DNA of 64,000 nucleotides from Vibrio alfacsensis (GTDB lineage: Bacteria > Pseudomonadota > Gammaproteobacteria > Enterobacterales > Vibrionaceae), in the NCBI RefSeq assembly GCF_003544875.1, contig NZ_CP032094.1:930001-994000 (forward strand), written 5' to 3'. The translations under genes and the position numbers were made by a program. Below, piece by piece: positions 8,820 through 17,883 of the stretch. The first letter of the stretch is position 1, and every line of letters starts with the position of its first letter. The notes under the pieces were generated by a model, which made no database searches, was not told where the DNA came from, and was given only the letters and a program-made list of their open reading frames with translations.

Positions 8820-10726
8820 TTTTCAAACGATTTGCTCACCTTCCTTTACGTTACAAAATGATATTGCCGACTTGGCTTATGGTCATGATGATCGTCGGCC
8901 TTATTGGTGCACCTGCAATCCACTTTGTAATCCAATCCCAAAGAGAAGCTCAAGACGAAAGAATCTCAATTCTTTCACAAGGCGTTGCCACAACATTACA
9001 AGCCGCGTTGATGTTCGACGATCCGATCACTGCAAAAGAACAGTTAATCAACCTTACCTTTGATCCGGACATTATTGCCGCAAAAGTCGTCAATTTTCAC
9101 GGAGAAAGTATCGCCCATATTCATCAACTTCCGACTCACTGCCAATGGGTAAATGAGACAGTAGATTGTGATGGTGTGCGCTACCACACTAAAATTGCCG
9201 AAATTTTCTCTACTGGTGACCTCCTGGGCCAACTCGTCCTTTGGGAATCTCAAGAAAACCTTTATAAAAAAGAGCAACAATTGTTGCTTTCACTCGCCGC
9301 ACTAACGTTTGTTATTTCACTATTGTCATGGTTTTTTGCCCGCCACCTACACAGTGTCATCGTTAAGCCCCTATCGGCCTTACATTTCTCAATGGAACAA
9401 ATGAGTATGGAGGGCATTACTAAACGATCAATTCCAATCACACACGATGATGAAATCGGAAAACTGACCGCTTGCTTCAATGAAATGATTGAAAATCTCG
9501 TCGTTCGAGAACATCAATTGCAAAGTGCACTGCTACAAGTAGAACAGAAAAACCGATACATTCATGGCGCATTGGATGTTATGACGCGTGGTGTTGTAGT
9601 AGCCTCGCCAGACGGTAAGGTAAACTATTGCAACCCTGTCGCTACAAATGAAATTTTTAGTGTAAATAACGCCCCGTTACTTGATATACGCTGCGTTATG
9701 GAGAGCCTTTTTGAATCGAAGTCTGCGATAGAAACAGTACTGTGCGCCATTGAACAACACCAACGATTAGATTCTATTGAGGTCAAAACACGCCTAGACG
9801 GTAAACGATACAGCATCAGTTGTCATCCAATGGAAGAAGAAAACCAGTCCCTACTTCAATTCCACAATGTCACCGCTCAATTGATCGCTGAGCAGCGCCG
9901 AAAATTGCTAGAGTTAATGTTCGACCAAAATCAAGACGGTATTCTCGTACTGGATAGACGTTTAAATGTTACGACACAAAATGCCGCGGCTATGAATTGG
10001 TTCGGTGAATTACACCATATTACAGACTTGTCTTTAAAGAACCCTCTCCTCTTCTCCAAGAAAGAAACAAGAGATCTCATCAAGAATGGTTTTATTGTTT
10101 ACAAGGTGCAAATTGAACACCGAACGCAATGTTGGCGCGCTTATGAGATGAAAGCAAGTGTGCTTAAAGGGTTAGATGGTTACGTTGAAGCGTTTGTCAT
10201 CAGCTTAACCGATTTGTCATTAGGTATGGAGCTCAAACGGTTAAATTTTGAAGCAAACCACGACCCTCTGACTGGGTTAGCTAATCGTTCTAAAGCGATG
10301 CGTATTTTACAAAACTGGCATGAACAAGCTCATTCGCTATTCATCTTCTTCATCGACTTAGACGGTTTTAAGGCGGTAAATGACCAATTTGGCCACGCTA
10401 TAGGTGATGAACTTCTCCGCATCGTCGCGAAGCGCCTCAAATTGTGCACTTCATCACAAGATTTGGTATCGCGCATATCCGGCGATGAATTTGTTGTCGG
10501 AATCCGAAGCACTAGCCACTGTAAGCCGATCGCCCAAAGAATCATTGATACGTTAGCCAAACCAATGGTCATTAATGGTCACGAATGCCATGTCACCGCA
10601 AGCATTGGGATCAGTAAGTGGTCAGCGGGTAGCAGCAAGACTCTCGATGAAAGCATTGCGATTTCCGATAGTCATATGTACATCGCTAAGCGCCAAGGCA
10701 AAAATGGTTACTATTACGTAGCATAA
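8816..10726 (+). CDS. Membrane diguanylate cyclase with CHASE8-like, HAMP, PAS and GGDEF domains
   Basis: A 636-residue inner-membrane protein. There is a transmembrane helix near 15-38 and a periplasmic sensor at about 40-150 that resembles CHASE8. A second helix lies near 158-176, followed by HAMP (about 178-235), two PAS-like segments (about 245-345 and 365-465) and a C-terminal GGDEF domain. The active-site loop reads SGDEF, a variant still compatible with activity. The inhibitory RxxD site is SSQD here, so product inhibition is probably lost. The gene starts inside the YfiR-like gene (ATGA overlap). Model, by analogy with YfiBNR: outer-membrane receptor to YfiR-like protein to cyclase, raising c-di-GMP. 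Confidence 0.9.
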   Translation: MIFKRFAHLPLRYKMILPTWLMVMMIVGLIGAPAIHFVIQSQREAQDERISILSQGVATTLQAALMFDDPITAKEQLINLTFDPDIIAAKVVNFHGESIAHIHQLPTHCQWVNETVDCDGVRYHTKIAEIFSTGDLLGQLVLWESQENLYKKEQQLLLSLAALTFVISLLSWFFARHLHSVIVKPLSALHFSMEQMSMEGITKRSIPITHDDEIGKLTACFNEMIENLVVREHQLQSALLQVEQKNRYIHGALDVMTRGVVVASPDGKVNYCNPVATNEIFSVNNAPLLDIRCVMESLFESKSAIETVLCAIEQHQRLDSIEVKTRLDGKRYSISCHPMEEENQSLLQFHNVTAQLIAEQRRKLLELMFDQNQDGILVLDRRLNVTTQNAAAMNWFGELHHITDLSLKNPLLFSKKETRDLIKNGFIVYKVQIEHRTQCWRAYEMKASVLKGLDGYVEAFVISLTDLSLGMELKRLNFEANHDPLTGLANRSKAMRILQNWHEQAHSLFIFFIDLDGFKAVNDQFGHAIGDELLRIVAKRLKLCTSSQDLVSRISGDEFVVGIRSTSHCKPIAQRIIDTLAKPMVINGHECHVTASIGISKWSAGSSKTLDESIAISDSHMYIAKRQGKNGYYYVA

Positions 10727-10779
10727 ACTTAGAACGCTATCACAGAGGCCTATGTGCAGACAGGTTGTACTTCTTCATT

Positions 10780-11163
10780 CTAAACTTTTTGTCTAAAACT
10801 CAATAGGGCTCGAAAATGATTTCGGGCTCTTACTACATTTTGAACCTCACTGATATTGATACTATCAACTTCAGAACTAACCTCTACATCATCTAACCAA
10901 AATACGTCAAACAACAGACGTAAGTCTTCCATCAGCATCTTTTCAATCGTCAGTATCTCTAACGACTCATTATTCAGCAACTTAGACACCTCAACGATGA
11001 TCGTTCTTTGATTAAAATGTTTGCCTCCATTATTTAGAACGTATTCCTGTATATCTGTGACAATCACGATCGAGCACTTACCCTCTCCAATATCGAACAC
11101 ATCGTACGGCCTATCATTAAGGTAAATGGTTCTTTGATACCTTTCTTCGGCGTTGTTGCTCAA
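10780..11163 (-). CDS. Hypothetical protein, 5' end probably removed by IS5-family element
   Basis: A 127-codon frame whose only start is a TTG inside the left end of the insertion sequence. The first native residues (EERYQRTIYLNDRPYDVFDI) appear right at the element border, so the original start was probably cut off. The text YDVFDIGEGKCSIVIV faintly recalls the opening of an alpha/beta hydrolase, but no catalytic motif follows and the rest is acidic and unrecognised. It converges with the diguanylate cyclase. It could be a chance-truncated gene or a short protein now expressed from the element. Confidence 0.4.
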   Translation of the reverse strand: MSNNAEERYQRTIYLNDRPYDVFDIGEGKCSIVIVTDIQEYVLNNGGKHFNQRTIIVEVSKLLNNESLEILTIEKMLMEDLRLLFDVFWLDDVEVSSEVDSINISEVQNVVRARNHFRALLSFRQKV

Positions 11164-12191
11164 ATCGAATTGAACCTTTTTAGATAGTTGCGATCTGATC
11201 TCATATCAATGATTGAACGAGCAAAAAAATGGGCAAATCGAAAGCTAAAATCACAAACTGGAGCAAGTACAACCGCGCACTATGTCAGCGTGGCAACGTG
11301 ACTTTTTGGATTGACGACTCAGCCGTTAAAGCGTGGAAATGCACGACGCATCACGGGAAACGAGGCCGAGGTTTTCAATACTCCGTTACGGCTATCGAAA
11401 CTACCCTCATGATAAAAGGCATTTTCTCTCTTCCGCTTCGCGCTCTTCAAGGTTTCATCGATTCCATTTTTAAACTGATGGATGTTCCGCTGACTTCGCC
11501 TGATTACACATGCATCAGCAAACAATCAAAGACAGTACAGATCCAGTATCGCAACAAGTCTAGAGGTAGCATCCGTCATATTGCCATTGACTCTACAGGC
11601 CTTAAAGTCTTTGGAGAGGGAGAATGGAAAGTCAATAAGCACGGCAATGAAAAGCGTAGAACATGGCGCAAACTGCATCTTGCTGTCGATGTAGATACAC
11701 ATGAAGTCATCAGTGCCGAAGTAAGCTTGGTTAATGTCGGCGATAGTGAGGTACTCCCGACGCTGATCAATCCATTACAAAGGAAAATAATCTCAGTCTC
11801 TGGTGATGGTGCATACGATACGAAGGAATGCCACAAAGTGTTGCAACGAAAAGGCATTACTCCATTAATACCACCACGTAAAAATGCTGGCTTCTGGGAC
11901 GATGGACACCCAAGAAATGAAGCGGTAAAAGCCGTAAAAAGTGATACGTTGGCTCAATGGAAAATTAACTCTGGTTATCACGACCGTTCTTTATCTGAAA
12001 CAGCAATGTCTCGATACAAAGGGCTAACCAGTGGTCAATTAAGCTTAAGAAACTACAATGCTCAAGTCGGTGAAGCGTTGGCCAACGTCAAAGCCATGAA
12101 TAAGGTCATAGGACTAGGTATGCCTATTCGAAGCTAGTGGTAAAAGAGCGTAGGCAAGATCGGTTCTTCACTTGATTTGATCAACAACGCC
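11149..12191 (+). mobile_element. IS5-family (IS903-like) insertion sequence, 1043 bp
   Basis: Terminal inverted repeats begin GGCGTTGTTGCTCAAATC on the left and GGCGTTGTTGATCAAATC on the right (complement), and enclose one full-length transposase gene. The flanking 9 bases (11140-11148 and 12192-12200) do not match, so the expected target duplication is absent. That points to a later deletion or recombination at one border, in keeping with the truncated ORF on the left side. The element itself appears intact. Confidence 0.9.
11229..12137 (+). CDS. IS5-family transposase (IS903 group)
   Basis: A 302-residue DDE transposase, about the length of the IS903 enzyme. The catalytic residues are visible: Asp in HIAIDSTGLKVFG, Asp in SVSGDGAYDTKEC and the Y-R-E-K signature in YHDRSLSETAMSRYKGLTSG. 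The N-terminus (NWSKYNRALCQRGNVTFWID) is family-typical. No frameshift or early stop is seen, so this copy may still be active. It ends 54 bp before the right inverted repeat. Confidence 0.93.
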   Translation: MGKSKAKITNWSKYNRALCQRGNVTFWIDDSAVKAWKCTTHHGKRGRGFQYSVTAIETTLMIKGIFSLPLRALQGFIDSIFKLMDVPLTSPDYTCISKQSKTVQIQYRNKSRGSIRHIAIDSTGLKVFGEGEWKVNKHGNEKRRTWRKLHLAVDVDTHEVISAEVSLVNVGDSEVLPTLINPLQRKIISVSGDGAYDTKECHKVLQRKGITPLIPPRKNAGFWDDGHPRNEAVKAVKSDTLAQWKINSGYHDRSLSETAMSRYKGLTSGQLSLRNYNAQVGEALANVKAMNKVIGLGMPIRS

Positions 12192-12212
12192 TCTTTTAAG
12201 AATTAAATCTAT

Positions 12213-13349
12213 TTAATTATGCTTGCTAGGTTTTGTCCGTTTTGATTCACTATTTTCAATAACTTGAGCGACTTCTTGCGTCTCTGCGTCTACCCATTTC
12301 ATGAATACTTGGTATCCCGCTGCCAAGAACGCAGCACCAATAAACATCCCCAAAATACCGCCCGACATCATACCACCAATGGCACCGATAAGGACGATTG
12401 GCATTGGCACTTCTAATCCTCGACCTAAGATCATTGGCTTTAGAACGTTATCAACTAAACTCGCGACAATCAGCAAGACAGTAAAAATGACATTGTGAAC
12501 AGTCCCACTATCGCCTGACCATAACAGGCCAACTGCAACTAACGCGATGATGGTAACGGGCAATTGAACAATCGCAAATATCAGTGCTACAACGGTAAAT
12601 AACGCCGCAGCTGGCACACCAGATAAGGCAACAACAGCACCAAATACCATTGCGGTTAAAAAGGCAATGCCAATAATACCCACTGCCACTTGTCTGATGG
12701 TGGCGGTGGTTAACTCGTGAAGCTCTGGGCCTTTGGCTTCATCCGAGAAGCTGATGAAGATTTTCCTAATGGATTTAGCCGCAGGTTCCGCCCATGCCAG
12801 CATGATACCTGCAATAATAATGGCACCAATCAACAAAAATACGTTCTTTGCCGCACCACTTGCCGCATCGACAAACCAATTTAACGCTCCTTTTACTTGA
12901 GGTTGACGTTTTTCAATAAACTGTGGAAGATCATTCGAAGCTTCAAACCACACAGCATGCAACTTTTCCCCCACAACGGGCCACTCTTTGACATTCTGCG
13001 TCGGCGCATTGATGACTAACGTTCCCTCTTGGTAAGCATTAAATGCTCCAAGTGTTTTAGAAGCTAAAGAGTTACCGACCATTGCGGTTGGTGTACCTAA
13101 TATTAATACCCCTACAAGCGCAATCACGGTTGCTGAACGCGCCGATGTCCATCCCAATTTAGCTTGAATAAATTCACTGAGAGGGTAAAGCGCAATGGCT
13201 AGCACCAAAGCCCAAAGTAAGATTGGAAGAAATGGTAAAAACGCCCAACAACACACAATCACAATAAACGTAATAACCGAGAATCGGATCAGAGAAGCCG
13301 TAAACGCTTTTGACAGTATTTTCTCTAAGTGTTCATTTGAATTATTCAA
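12213..13349 (-). CDS. AI-2E family transporter (TqsA/PerM type)
   Basis: A membrane protein of PF01594 with about eight hydrophobic segments: an N-terminal pair (SLIRFSVITFIVIVCCWAFL and LWALVLAIALYPLSEF), a soluble loop at about 95-180, then a C-terminal block with the conserved region PVTIIALVAVGLLWSGDSG and LEVPMPIVLIGAIGGMMSGG. Members export small molecules or sodium; autoinducer-2 export is proven for few. The frame is open to 13430, but the TTG at 13349 has AAGGATAAG just upstream and opens LNNSNEHLEKIL, the likely true start. The IS5-family element lies just beyond its 3' end. Confidence 0.83.
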   Translation of the reverse strand: MNNSNEHLEKILSKAFTASLIRFSVITFIVIVCCWAFLPFLPILLWALVLAIALYPLSEFIQAKLGWTSARSATVIALVGVLILGTPTAMVGNSLASKTLGAFNAYQEGTLVINAPTQNVKEWPVVGEKLHAVWFEASNDLPQFIEKRQPQVKGALNWFVDAASGAAKNVFLLIGAIIIAGIMLAWAEPAAKSIRKIFISFSDEAKGPELHELTTATIRQVAVGIIGIAFLTAMVFGAVVALSGVPAAALFTVVALIFAIVQLPVTIIALVAVGLLWSGDSGTVHNVIFTVLLIVASLVDNVLKPMILGRGLEVPMPIVLIGAIGGMMSGGILGMFIGAAFLAAGYQVFMKWVDAETQEVAQVIENSESKRTKPSKHN

Positions 13350-13703
13350 CTGCTTATCCTTTTGGTTATATCCAACACAGTATTCGACGATGTACCACGA
13401 CACGCGGTAACTAAACATAACCTTTATCAAATCACGATATTAAAATAGTACATATCGGCATATATTCAATAAGTTACTTAACTTTTCTATCACTTTATTT
13501 GAATACTTGGTCGCGTGCTGACAAACTTCACAATGATGCTTGCAATTACACCCATTTTGTATCTATGTTCCATTCTAGCTCACAACCCTAGTTTTAAATT
13601 TCACGTGACTTTGCTTACCCTCTCAACAAAAAGCCAACCGATTCCACAGTATGTACATATAACAACGCGATATAGTAACCCTTTAATTTTTATGGATTAT
13701 CAT

Positions 13704-15173
13704 ATGCACCTGTCCGCTCGTTCATTACTGCTGGCTTGTTCTTTGTCTGTGTGTTTTGCCTCTCCATCATTCGCTGAGCAAGAGGCTCGCTTTCCTACCA
13801 CTGAGGATTGGCTAACTCATGCTTCAAGCGGATTGGCACCCTACTGGATGCAAACACAAGCCCTTGGTGTACCTATTGGGAACTTTCCGACTTTTCGATG
13901 TGATGATGGCAGTTTGCTTGACGTAAATAATGTTTGTCCTGAACTTAATCACAGTTGGATTACGCCACACTTCGACCATGAATATACACGCATGAAGTCT
14001 CGCCAAACCTACGCCTATGGTGTGCTGTTTCATTTAACCGGCGATCCCAAAGCATTAGAACTGGCTAAGCAAGGCGCGTATTACCTTATCGAACACCTAC
14101 GTGATACCGAACACGGTGGATTTGTCTCATTCACAAAGCAGGGCAATCCGGGACTTAAATGGACGCAGCGTACATCGCAAGACCAAGCTTACGCACTAGT
14201 AGGCTTGGCGATGTACTACTACCTCACTCGCGATCCAGTCGTTGAAAATGCGCTGATTGAACAACAGCGCTTTATTTTTGAACATTACAAAATTGATGAC
14301 GAAGTAGGACTTGCATGGGTGCTTGAGGATGGTGATGAACAAAGTGCCAAGCAACACGAACTCGTCGCCCAGTTAGACCAAATCAACGGGTACTTATTGT
14401 TAGTCGCCCCATTATTGCCGGAACCACACAAAACGCAATGGTTAGCGGATTTAAATTGGTTAACCAAGGTATTAGTTGAGCATTATCATTCGGAGTCTGA
14501 GCAACGATTCTACGGCGCCATTCACCATAAAGCCGTGATGCAGCCCAATGCGAAGCATAATGATTTCGGACACACGATCAAAGCTTATTGGATGACCTAC
14601 CTGACAGCCAAATTACTTAACAATCAAGACTGGCAGTCGTTTGCAGAACAAGGCATGAAGATCACCTTGGAACGAGCGAAATATGAAGTCCCATTTGCAC
14701 AAGTAAGCCCATTTTTCAGTTCAACATTGCAGACTCAATGGCAAGGGGGCACGATCCCAGGATGGCAGAGCAGACCAAATAAGAATAGAAGCTCCTCTTG
14801 GGAATGGGCGGAGTTAGACCAAGCGGCAATGACACTCGCAATGAAGACTGGCCAAATTGGGGACATATTGCCCTATACGACTCGTACTTTTATGGATGTT
14901 TGGGTCGACCATCAATATGGCGGAGTTGGGCTTAACCCGAAAACAACCAAAGCATTTCACTGGGGAAATGGTTACCACCAATTTGAGCATGCTCTGGTCG
15001 GAACGATTGCATCTGGCTCACTCAATAAAACACCGGTCACTCTGTATTACGCGATCAAGGACGCTAACCAACCAACGCTGACTCCGTATTACTTCCAAGG
15101 GCAGATCAATGACGTAAATAAAACTGATGCAGGAGTGATTAAATCTGTCACCTATAGCCACATCACGCCTTAA
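13704..15173 (+). CDS. Secreted alpha/alpha-barrel protein, N-acylglucosamine 2-epimerase-like
   Basis: A roughly 489-residue exported protein. The signal peptide is clear (LSARSLLLACSLSVCFASPS, then FAEQ). The mature part has the helical-repeat pattern of the AGE/(alpha/alpha)6 barrel superfamily: HFDHEYTRMKSRQTYAYGVL, a RTSQDQAYALVGLAMYYY segment, FGHTIKAYWMTYL and a late HWGNGYHQFEHALVG, with His and acidic residues at barrel-mouth positions. A sugar-processing role in the periplasm or outside the cell is inferred, and the substrate is unknown. In-frame ATGs at 13515 and 13692 are possible, but only 13692 or 13704 places the signal sequence at the N-terminus. Confidence 0.72.
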   Translation: MHLSARSLLLACSLSVCFASPSFAEQEARFPTTEDWLTHASSGLAPYWMQTQALGVPIGNFPTFRCDDGSLLDVNNVCPELNHSWITPHFDHEYTRMKSRQTYAYGVLFHLTGDPKALELAKQGAYYLIEHLRDTEHGGFVSFTKQGNPGLKWTQRTSQDQAYALVGLAMYYYLTRDPVVENALIEQQRFIFEHYKIDDEVGLAWVLEDGDEQSAKQHELVAQLDQINGYLLLVAPLLPEPHKTQWLADLNWLTKVLVEHYHSESEQRFYGAIHHKAVMQPNAKHNDFGHTIKAYWMTYLTAKLLNNQDWQSFAEQGMKITLERAKYEVPFAQVSPFFSSTLQTQWQGGTIPGWQSRPNKNRSSSWEWAELDQAAMTLAMKTGQIGDILPYTTRTFMDVWVDHQYGGVGLNPKTTKAFHWGNGYHQFEHALVGTIASGSLNKTPVTLYYAIKDANQPTLTPYYFQGQINDVNKTDAGVIKSVTYSHITP

Positions 15174-15201
15174 TGCTTTCACTCTAAGCCATTTTTCACT
15201 C

Positions 15202-15234
15202 TATACCCAAGTAACCTTAAGATGCTTGGGTATA
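15202..15234. repeat. Stem-loop downstream of the AGE-like gene
   Basis: TATACCCAAG and CTTGGGTATA form a 10-bp stem with a 13-base loop. There is no U-run, so it may be an mRNA 3'-end structure or a small interspersed repeat. Confidence 0.5.
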
Positions 15235-15259
15235 TGATTCACAATATCATTCACAAAAC

Positions 15260-15299
15260 AATGGCCAACATATTGTAACGTTGGCCATTTTCATTTTTA
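15260..15299. terminator. Intrinsic terminator between convergent genes
   Basis: AATGGCCAAC and GTTGGCCATT form a perfect 10-bp stem followed by TTCATTTTTATTT on the plus strand. It ends the AGE-like gene and perhaps the convergent HD-domain gene. Confidence 0.85.
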
Positions 15300-15301
15300 T
15301 T

Positions 15302-15862
15302 TCACCATTTGACGATTCCAAGCGTCACTTTTACCCCACCAACAAGGGTTGACCCACCGTAATCTTTCGCGAGCCGCAATAAGGTGTCATGAAAACCTAA
15401 ATTTGGAAATGCCGCCTCTACTTGCTTAATCATTTCCTTACTTAGCCCCTTACGTACTTTTCCTTTAGATGCATCAATCCAGTCGGCTTTTCGACAAGCT
15501 TCAATCACTTTTTGGTGAGGTCCTTTATAAGGCGTAATTTTATGATGCCAATGTATCGCTCCACGAAGTGCGTCTTGATCAAGCCCCCATTGGAAATGGT
15601 CGTTATCAGCAAGCGCGGTTGCTTCTGATGGCTCAAGGTACGCCAGTTGATGGTCAGTCCATAAGCCAATGTCATGATAGACAAACGCAGTCTCGACAAG
15701 CTGTTCAAATTGCTCATCGTTATCGAGAAAATGCATCGCATAGGTAATGGCGCGATAAACATGATTACGATAACCAGGGTAATCATCCCCTATCTGCTCT
15801 TTATATTTGGCGAACAGAAATTCAACGCGAGGACGTTCAAGTTTGATATCTATCGTATTCAT
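15302..15862 (-). CDS. HD-domain phosphohydrolase-like protein
   Basis: A 186-residue cytoplasmic protein with an HD-superfamily metal site: His in YRNHVYRAITYAMHF near residue 34, the HD pair in AFVYHDIGLWTDH near 64, and further His in AIHWHHKITPYKG near 105. Family members hydrolyse phosphate esters, often nucleotides, but the substrate here is unknown. The ADWIDASKGKVRKG segment is typical of the small stand-alone HD group. It is a single gene, convergent with the AGE-like gene. Confidence 0.8.
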   Translation of the reverse strand: MNTIDIKLERPRVEFLFAKYKEQIGDDYPGYRNHVYRAITYAMHFLDNDEQFEQLVETAFVYHDIGLWTDHQLAYLEPSEATALADNDHFQWGLDQDALRGAIHWHHKITPYKGPHQKVIEACRKADWIDASKGKVRKGLSKEMIKQVEAAFPNLGFHDTLLRLAKDYGGSTLVGGVKVTLGIVKW

Positions 15863-15929
15863 CTTTGAGCCGTGTTCCTTTCACCTATCCAGACACTGAT
15901 TACGCAGCGCATTGTTAATGATACCAGAA

Positions 15930-16190
15930 CTATCGAATCATGCTGTTTGATGACTGCTGACTTCTAAATCGATCATAATCTTCAACTAATAACTGATGCT
16001 GATAACGCCGGTACGAGAGTGCTTCATTCGATACAACAATCTGGCTTTCTTTTTCGATTAACTGCCCACGAAGCATTTCAATTTGTTGATGCTGCTGGCT
16101 ATAACTCTCATACATGGCGATCAAACCGCACACAGCAGCAAAGAGCAACACAGATAGTACGCCATTAATGGTATGACTTTTCACTCGCAT
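15930..16190 (-). CDS. Small single-span membrane protein with coiled coil
   Basis: An 86-residue protein: a short basic N-terminus (MRVKSHT), one hydrophobic segment (NGVLSVLLFAAVCGLIAMY) and a Gln/Glu-rich helix (QQHQQIEMLRGQLIEKESQI) likely to form a coiled coil outside or inside the membrane. AGGAGAGG lies just before the ATG, a strong ribosome-binding site that supports expression. No known family is recognised. It lies between the HD-domain gene and the GST, all on the minus strand but well spaced. Confidence 0.6.
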   Translation of the reverse strand: MRVKSHTINGVLSVLLFAAVCGLIAMYESYSQQHQQIEMLRGQLIEKESQIVVSNEALSYRRYQHQLLVEDYDRFRSQQSSNSMIR

Positions 16191-16440
16191 AACCTCTCCT
16201 TGTCATTGGGTGGCTTTCATTTCTATCAAAGCCAACGATGATTGGGACGTTTACCGACTAAGAGTGCAGCACTCTAAAACGTCTTTAAAGTCGCTTGAGG
16301 TTGATTAACTTGTAAACCTAATTATAGGTTAATAAACAAAAAAGAGAAAGTGTCATGCGTTATCGGATTTCAATATATAAGTTAAACTGTACTAAAGAAT
16401 GCAAGCAACCAACGATTTATCGCTCGCTACTTGCCTATTC

Positions 16441-17055
16441 TCAATAGCTAAACGCCTCTCTCGCCGAGACCAATTTGAACCAACGAGCGATATTTGGGTA
16501 GTTCTCTAGCACATCCAATTTCAGGCCGTTGATTGCAAAAGCGACAAAGATGTGCCCAGTGATATCAACAATGGTAAATCGGTCTGCGGCAATATATTCA
16601 CTCTCACCCAAACGCTTATCCAAAGTAGGCAAAAACATCTCGACCCGCGCCTTGGATTCTTCACCCCACGCAGAGACGCAATTTTCACGATCTTGATAAA
16701 TGGCAGTGATATTTCTTAGTGCTTGAAATGCCGTATACAGCCCTTGAAACTCCACGATGCGATGCCACATTTCTACTTGAGCTATTTCCAGTGCTCCGTT
16801 ACCAAACAGAGCCAGATCATTTTCAAACGCTTCATCTAGGTAGCGACAAATCGCCACGCTTTCACAGATCGTCGTACCATTATCCAGTTCCAGTAGAGGC
16901 ACTTTGCCGTTCACGCTTTTCGATTTAAACGCCTCCGATAGATTATCGCCCTCTCGCACATTTAACGAAATTCGATCGACATCGCCACCTATTTCCTTAA
17001 GAAAAATGCCAACTCGCTTACAACTTGGCGTTATTGCTGTTTCATAGAGCTTCAT
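16441..17055 (-). CDS. Glutathione S-transferase family protein
   Basis: A 204-residue protein with an N-terminal thioredoxin fold (MKLYETAITPSCKRVGIFLK), the glutathione gamma-glutamyl contact motif ICESVAICRYLDE near residue 63 preceded by VPLLELDNGTT, and an all-helical C-terminal domain (FTIVDITGHIFVAFAI). It should conjugate glutathione to small electrophiles; the exact substrate is unknown. It is divergent from a TetR regulator about 250 bp away and is a natural target of that regulator. A candidate sigma-70 promoter is annotated in the gap. Confidence 0.87.
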   Translation of the reverse strand: MKLYETAITPSCKRVGIFLKEIGGDVDRISLNVREGDNLSEAFKSKSVNGKVPLLELDNGTTICESVAICRYLDEAFENDLALFGNGALEIAQVEMWHRIVEFQGLYTAFQALRNITAIYQDRENCVSAWGEESKARVEMFLPTLDKRLGESEYIAADRFTIVDITGHIFVAFAINGLKLDVLENYPNIARWFKLVSAREAFSY

Positions 17056-17097
17056 TACACATCCTTTTGTCTTTTTCTAACTGAATGGTTAGGTTAT

Positions 17098-17127
17098 ACT
17101 GTAGTAAGTTTATAAACGATCAGTCAA
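17098..17127 (-). promoter_or_regulatory. Candidate sigma-70 promoter of the GST gene
   Basis: On the minus strand TTGACT (17127-17122) and TACAGT (17103-17098) are spaced 18 bp apart, about 43 bp upstream of the GST start. Both boxes are close to consensus. Confidence 0.5.
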
Positions 17128-17306
17128 GAACTTCACTGCTAAATTTTTATCGGCTTTGGGTCTGTTTGCCGTACCAATATTTAGATGTCGTCTGTGGGTT
17201 CATATGAACTTGGAATTGTTTTAGCGCATATTGACCATTTGGGAATTGACGCTGCTAGCACTTCCATATACTCAATCAATACAAAACAGATCCAGGCAGG
17301 TAATTT

Positions 17307-17882
17307 ATGGCGAGAAAAGCCAACTTCGACCGTGATGAAAAACTTCTTGTTGCTATGGATCTATTCTGGCGCAAAGGGTTTTCTAATACTTCCATCTCGG
17401 ATCTCACTGATGCAATGAACATCAACCGTTTCAGTCTTTACAATACTTACGGTGATAAACAGCAACTTTATTACGAAGCGCTCAACGCCTATTTAAAAAC
17501 AGTGTCGCTTCCAGCAATTGATGCGCTTGATAAAGACGGAGCTTCGCTGCCACAACTTGAGCGTTTTTTGCGATCGTTCGCGACACTTCAACGCAAACGC
17601 AGTTACGGTTGTTTCATCCAAAACGCGCTGGTTGAACATGCTGGCGAAGATGATGATGTGTTGCGCAAAGGACACTTCTTGTTTGACCACCTGATCGGCA
17701 TCATCACTGAGGCCGTCAAAACCGCTCAAAAAGAAACACTGATTCCGAAAACGCTCAAGCCTGAGCAACTCGCAAGATTTATCCTTACAAACATGCAAGG
17801 CATGCGTGTGCTAGGTAAAGCAAAACGCTTTGAAGATTTGGATATCGCCTTATCATGCTTGCTGGTTTTGATTAGGAAATAA
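17307..17882 (+). CDS. TetR/AcrR family transcriptional regulator
   Basis: A 191-residue repressor-type protein. The N-terminal helix-turn-helix is plain: LLVAMDLFWRKGFSNTSISD, then LTDAMNINRFSLYNTYGDKQ. The C-terminal ligand domain contains RKRSYGCFIQNALVEHAG, as in the group of TetR regulators with a conserved GC near residue 100. It is divergent from a GST gene and reads directly into a PCC/DUF296 gene (1-bp gap), so it probably controls one or both. The start ATG at 17307 follows GGCAGGT. Confidence 0.88.
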   Translation: MARKANFDRDEKLLVAMDLFWRKGFSNTSISDLTDAMNINRFSLYNTYGDKQQLYYEALNAYLKTVSLPAIDALDKDGASLPQLERFLRSFATLQRKRSYGCFIQNALVEHAGEDDDVLRKGHFLFDHLIGIITEAVKTAQKETLIPKTLKPEQLARFILTNMQGMRVLGKAKRFEDLDIALSCLLVLIRK

Positions 17883-17883
17883 C

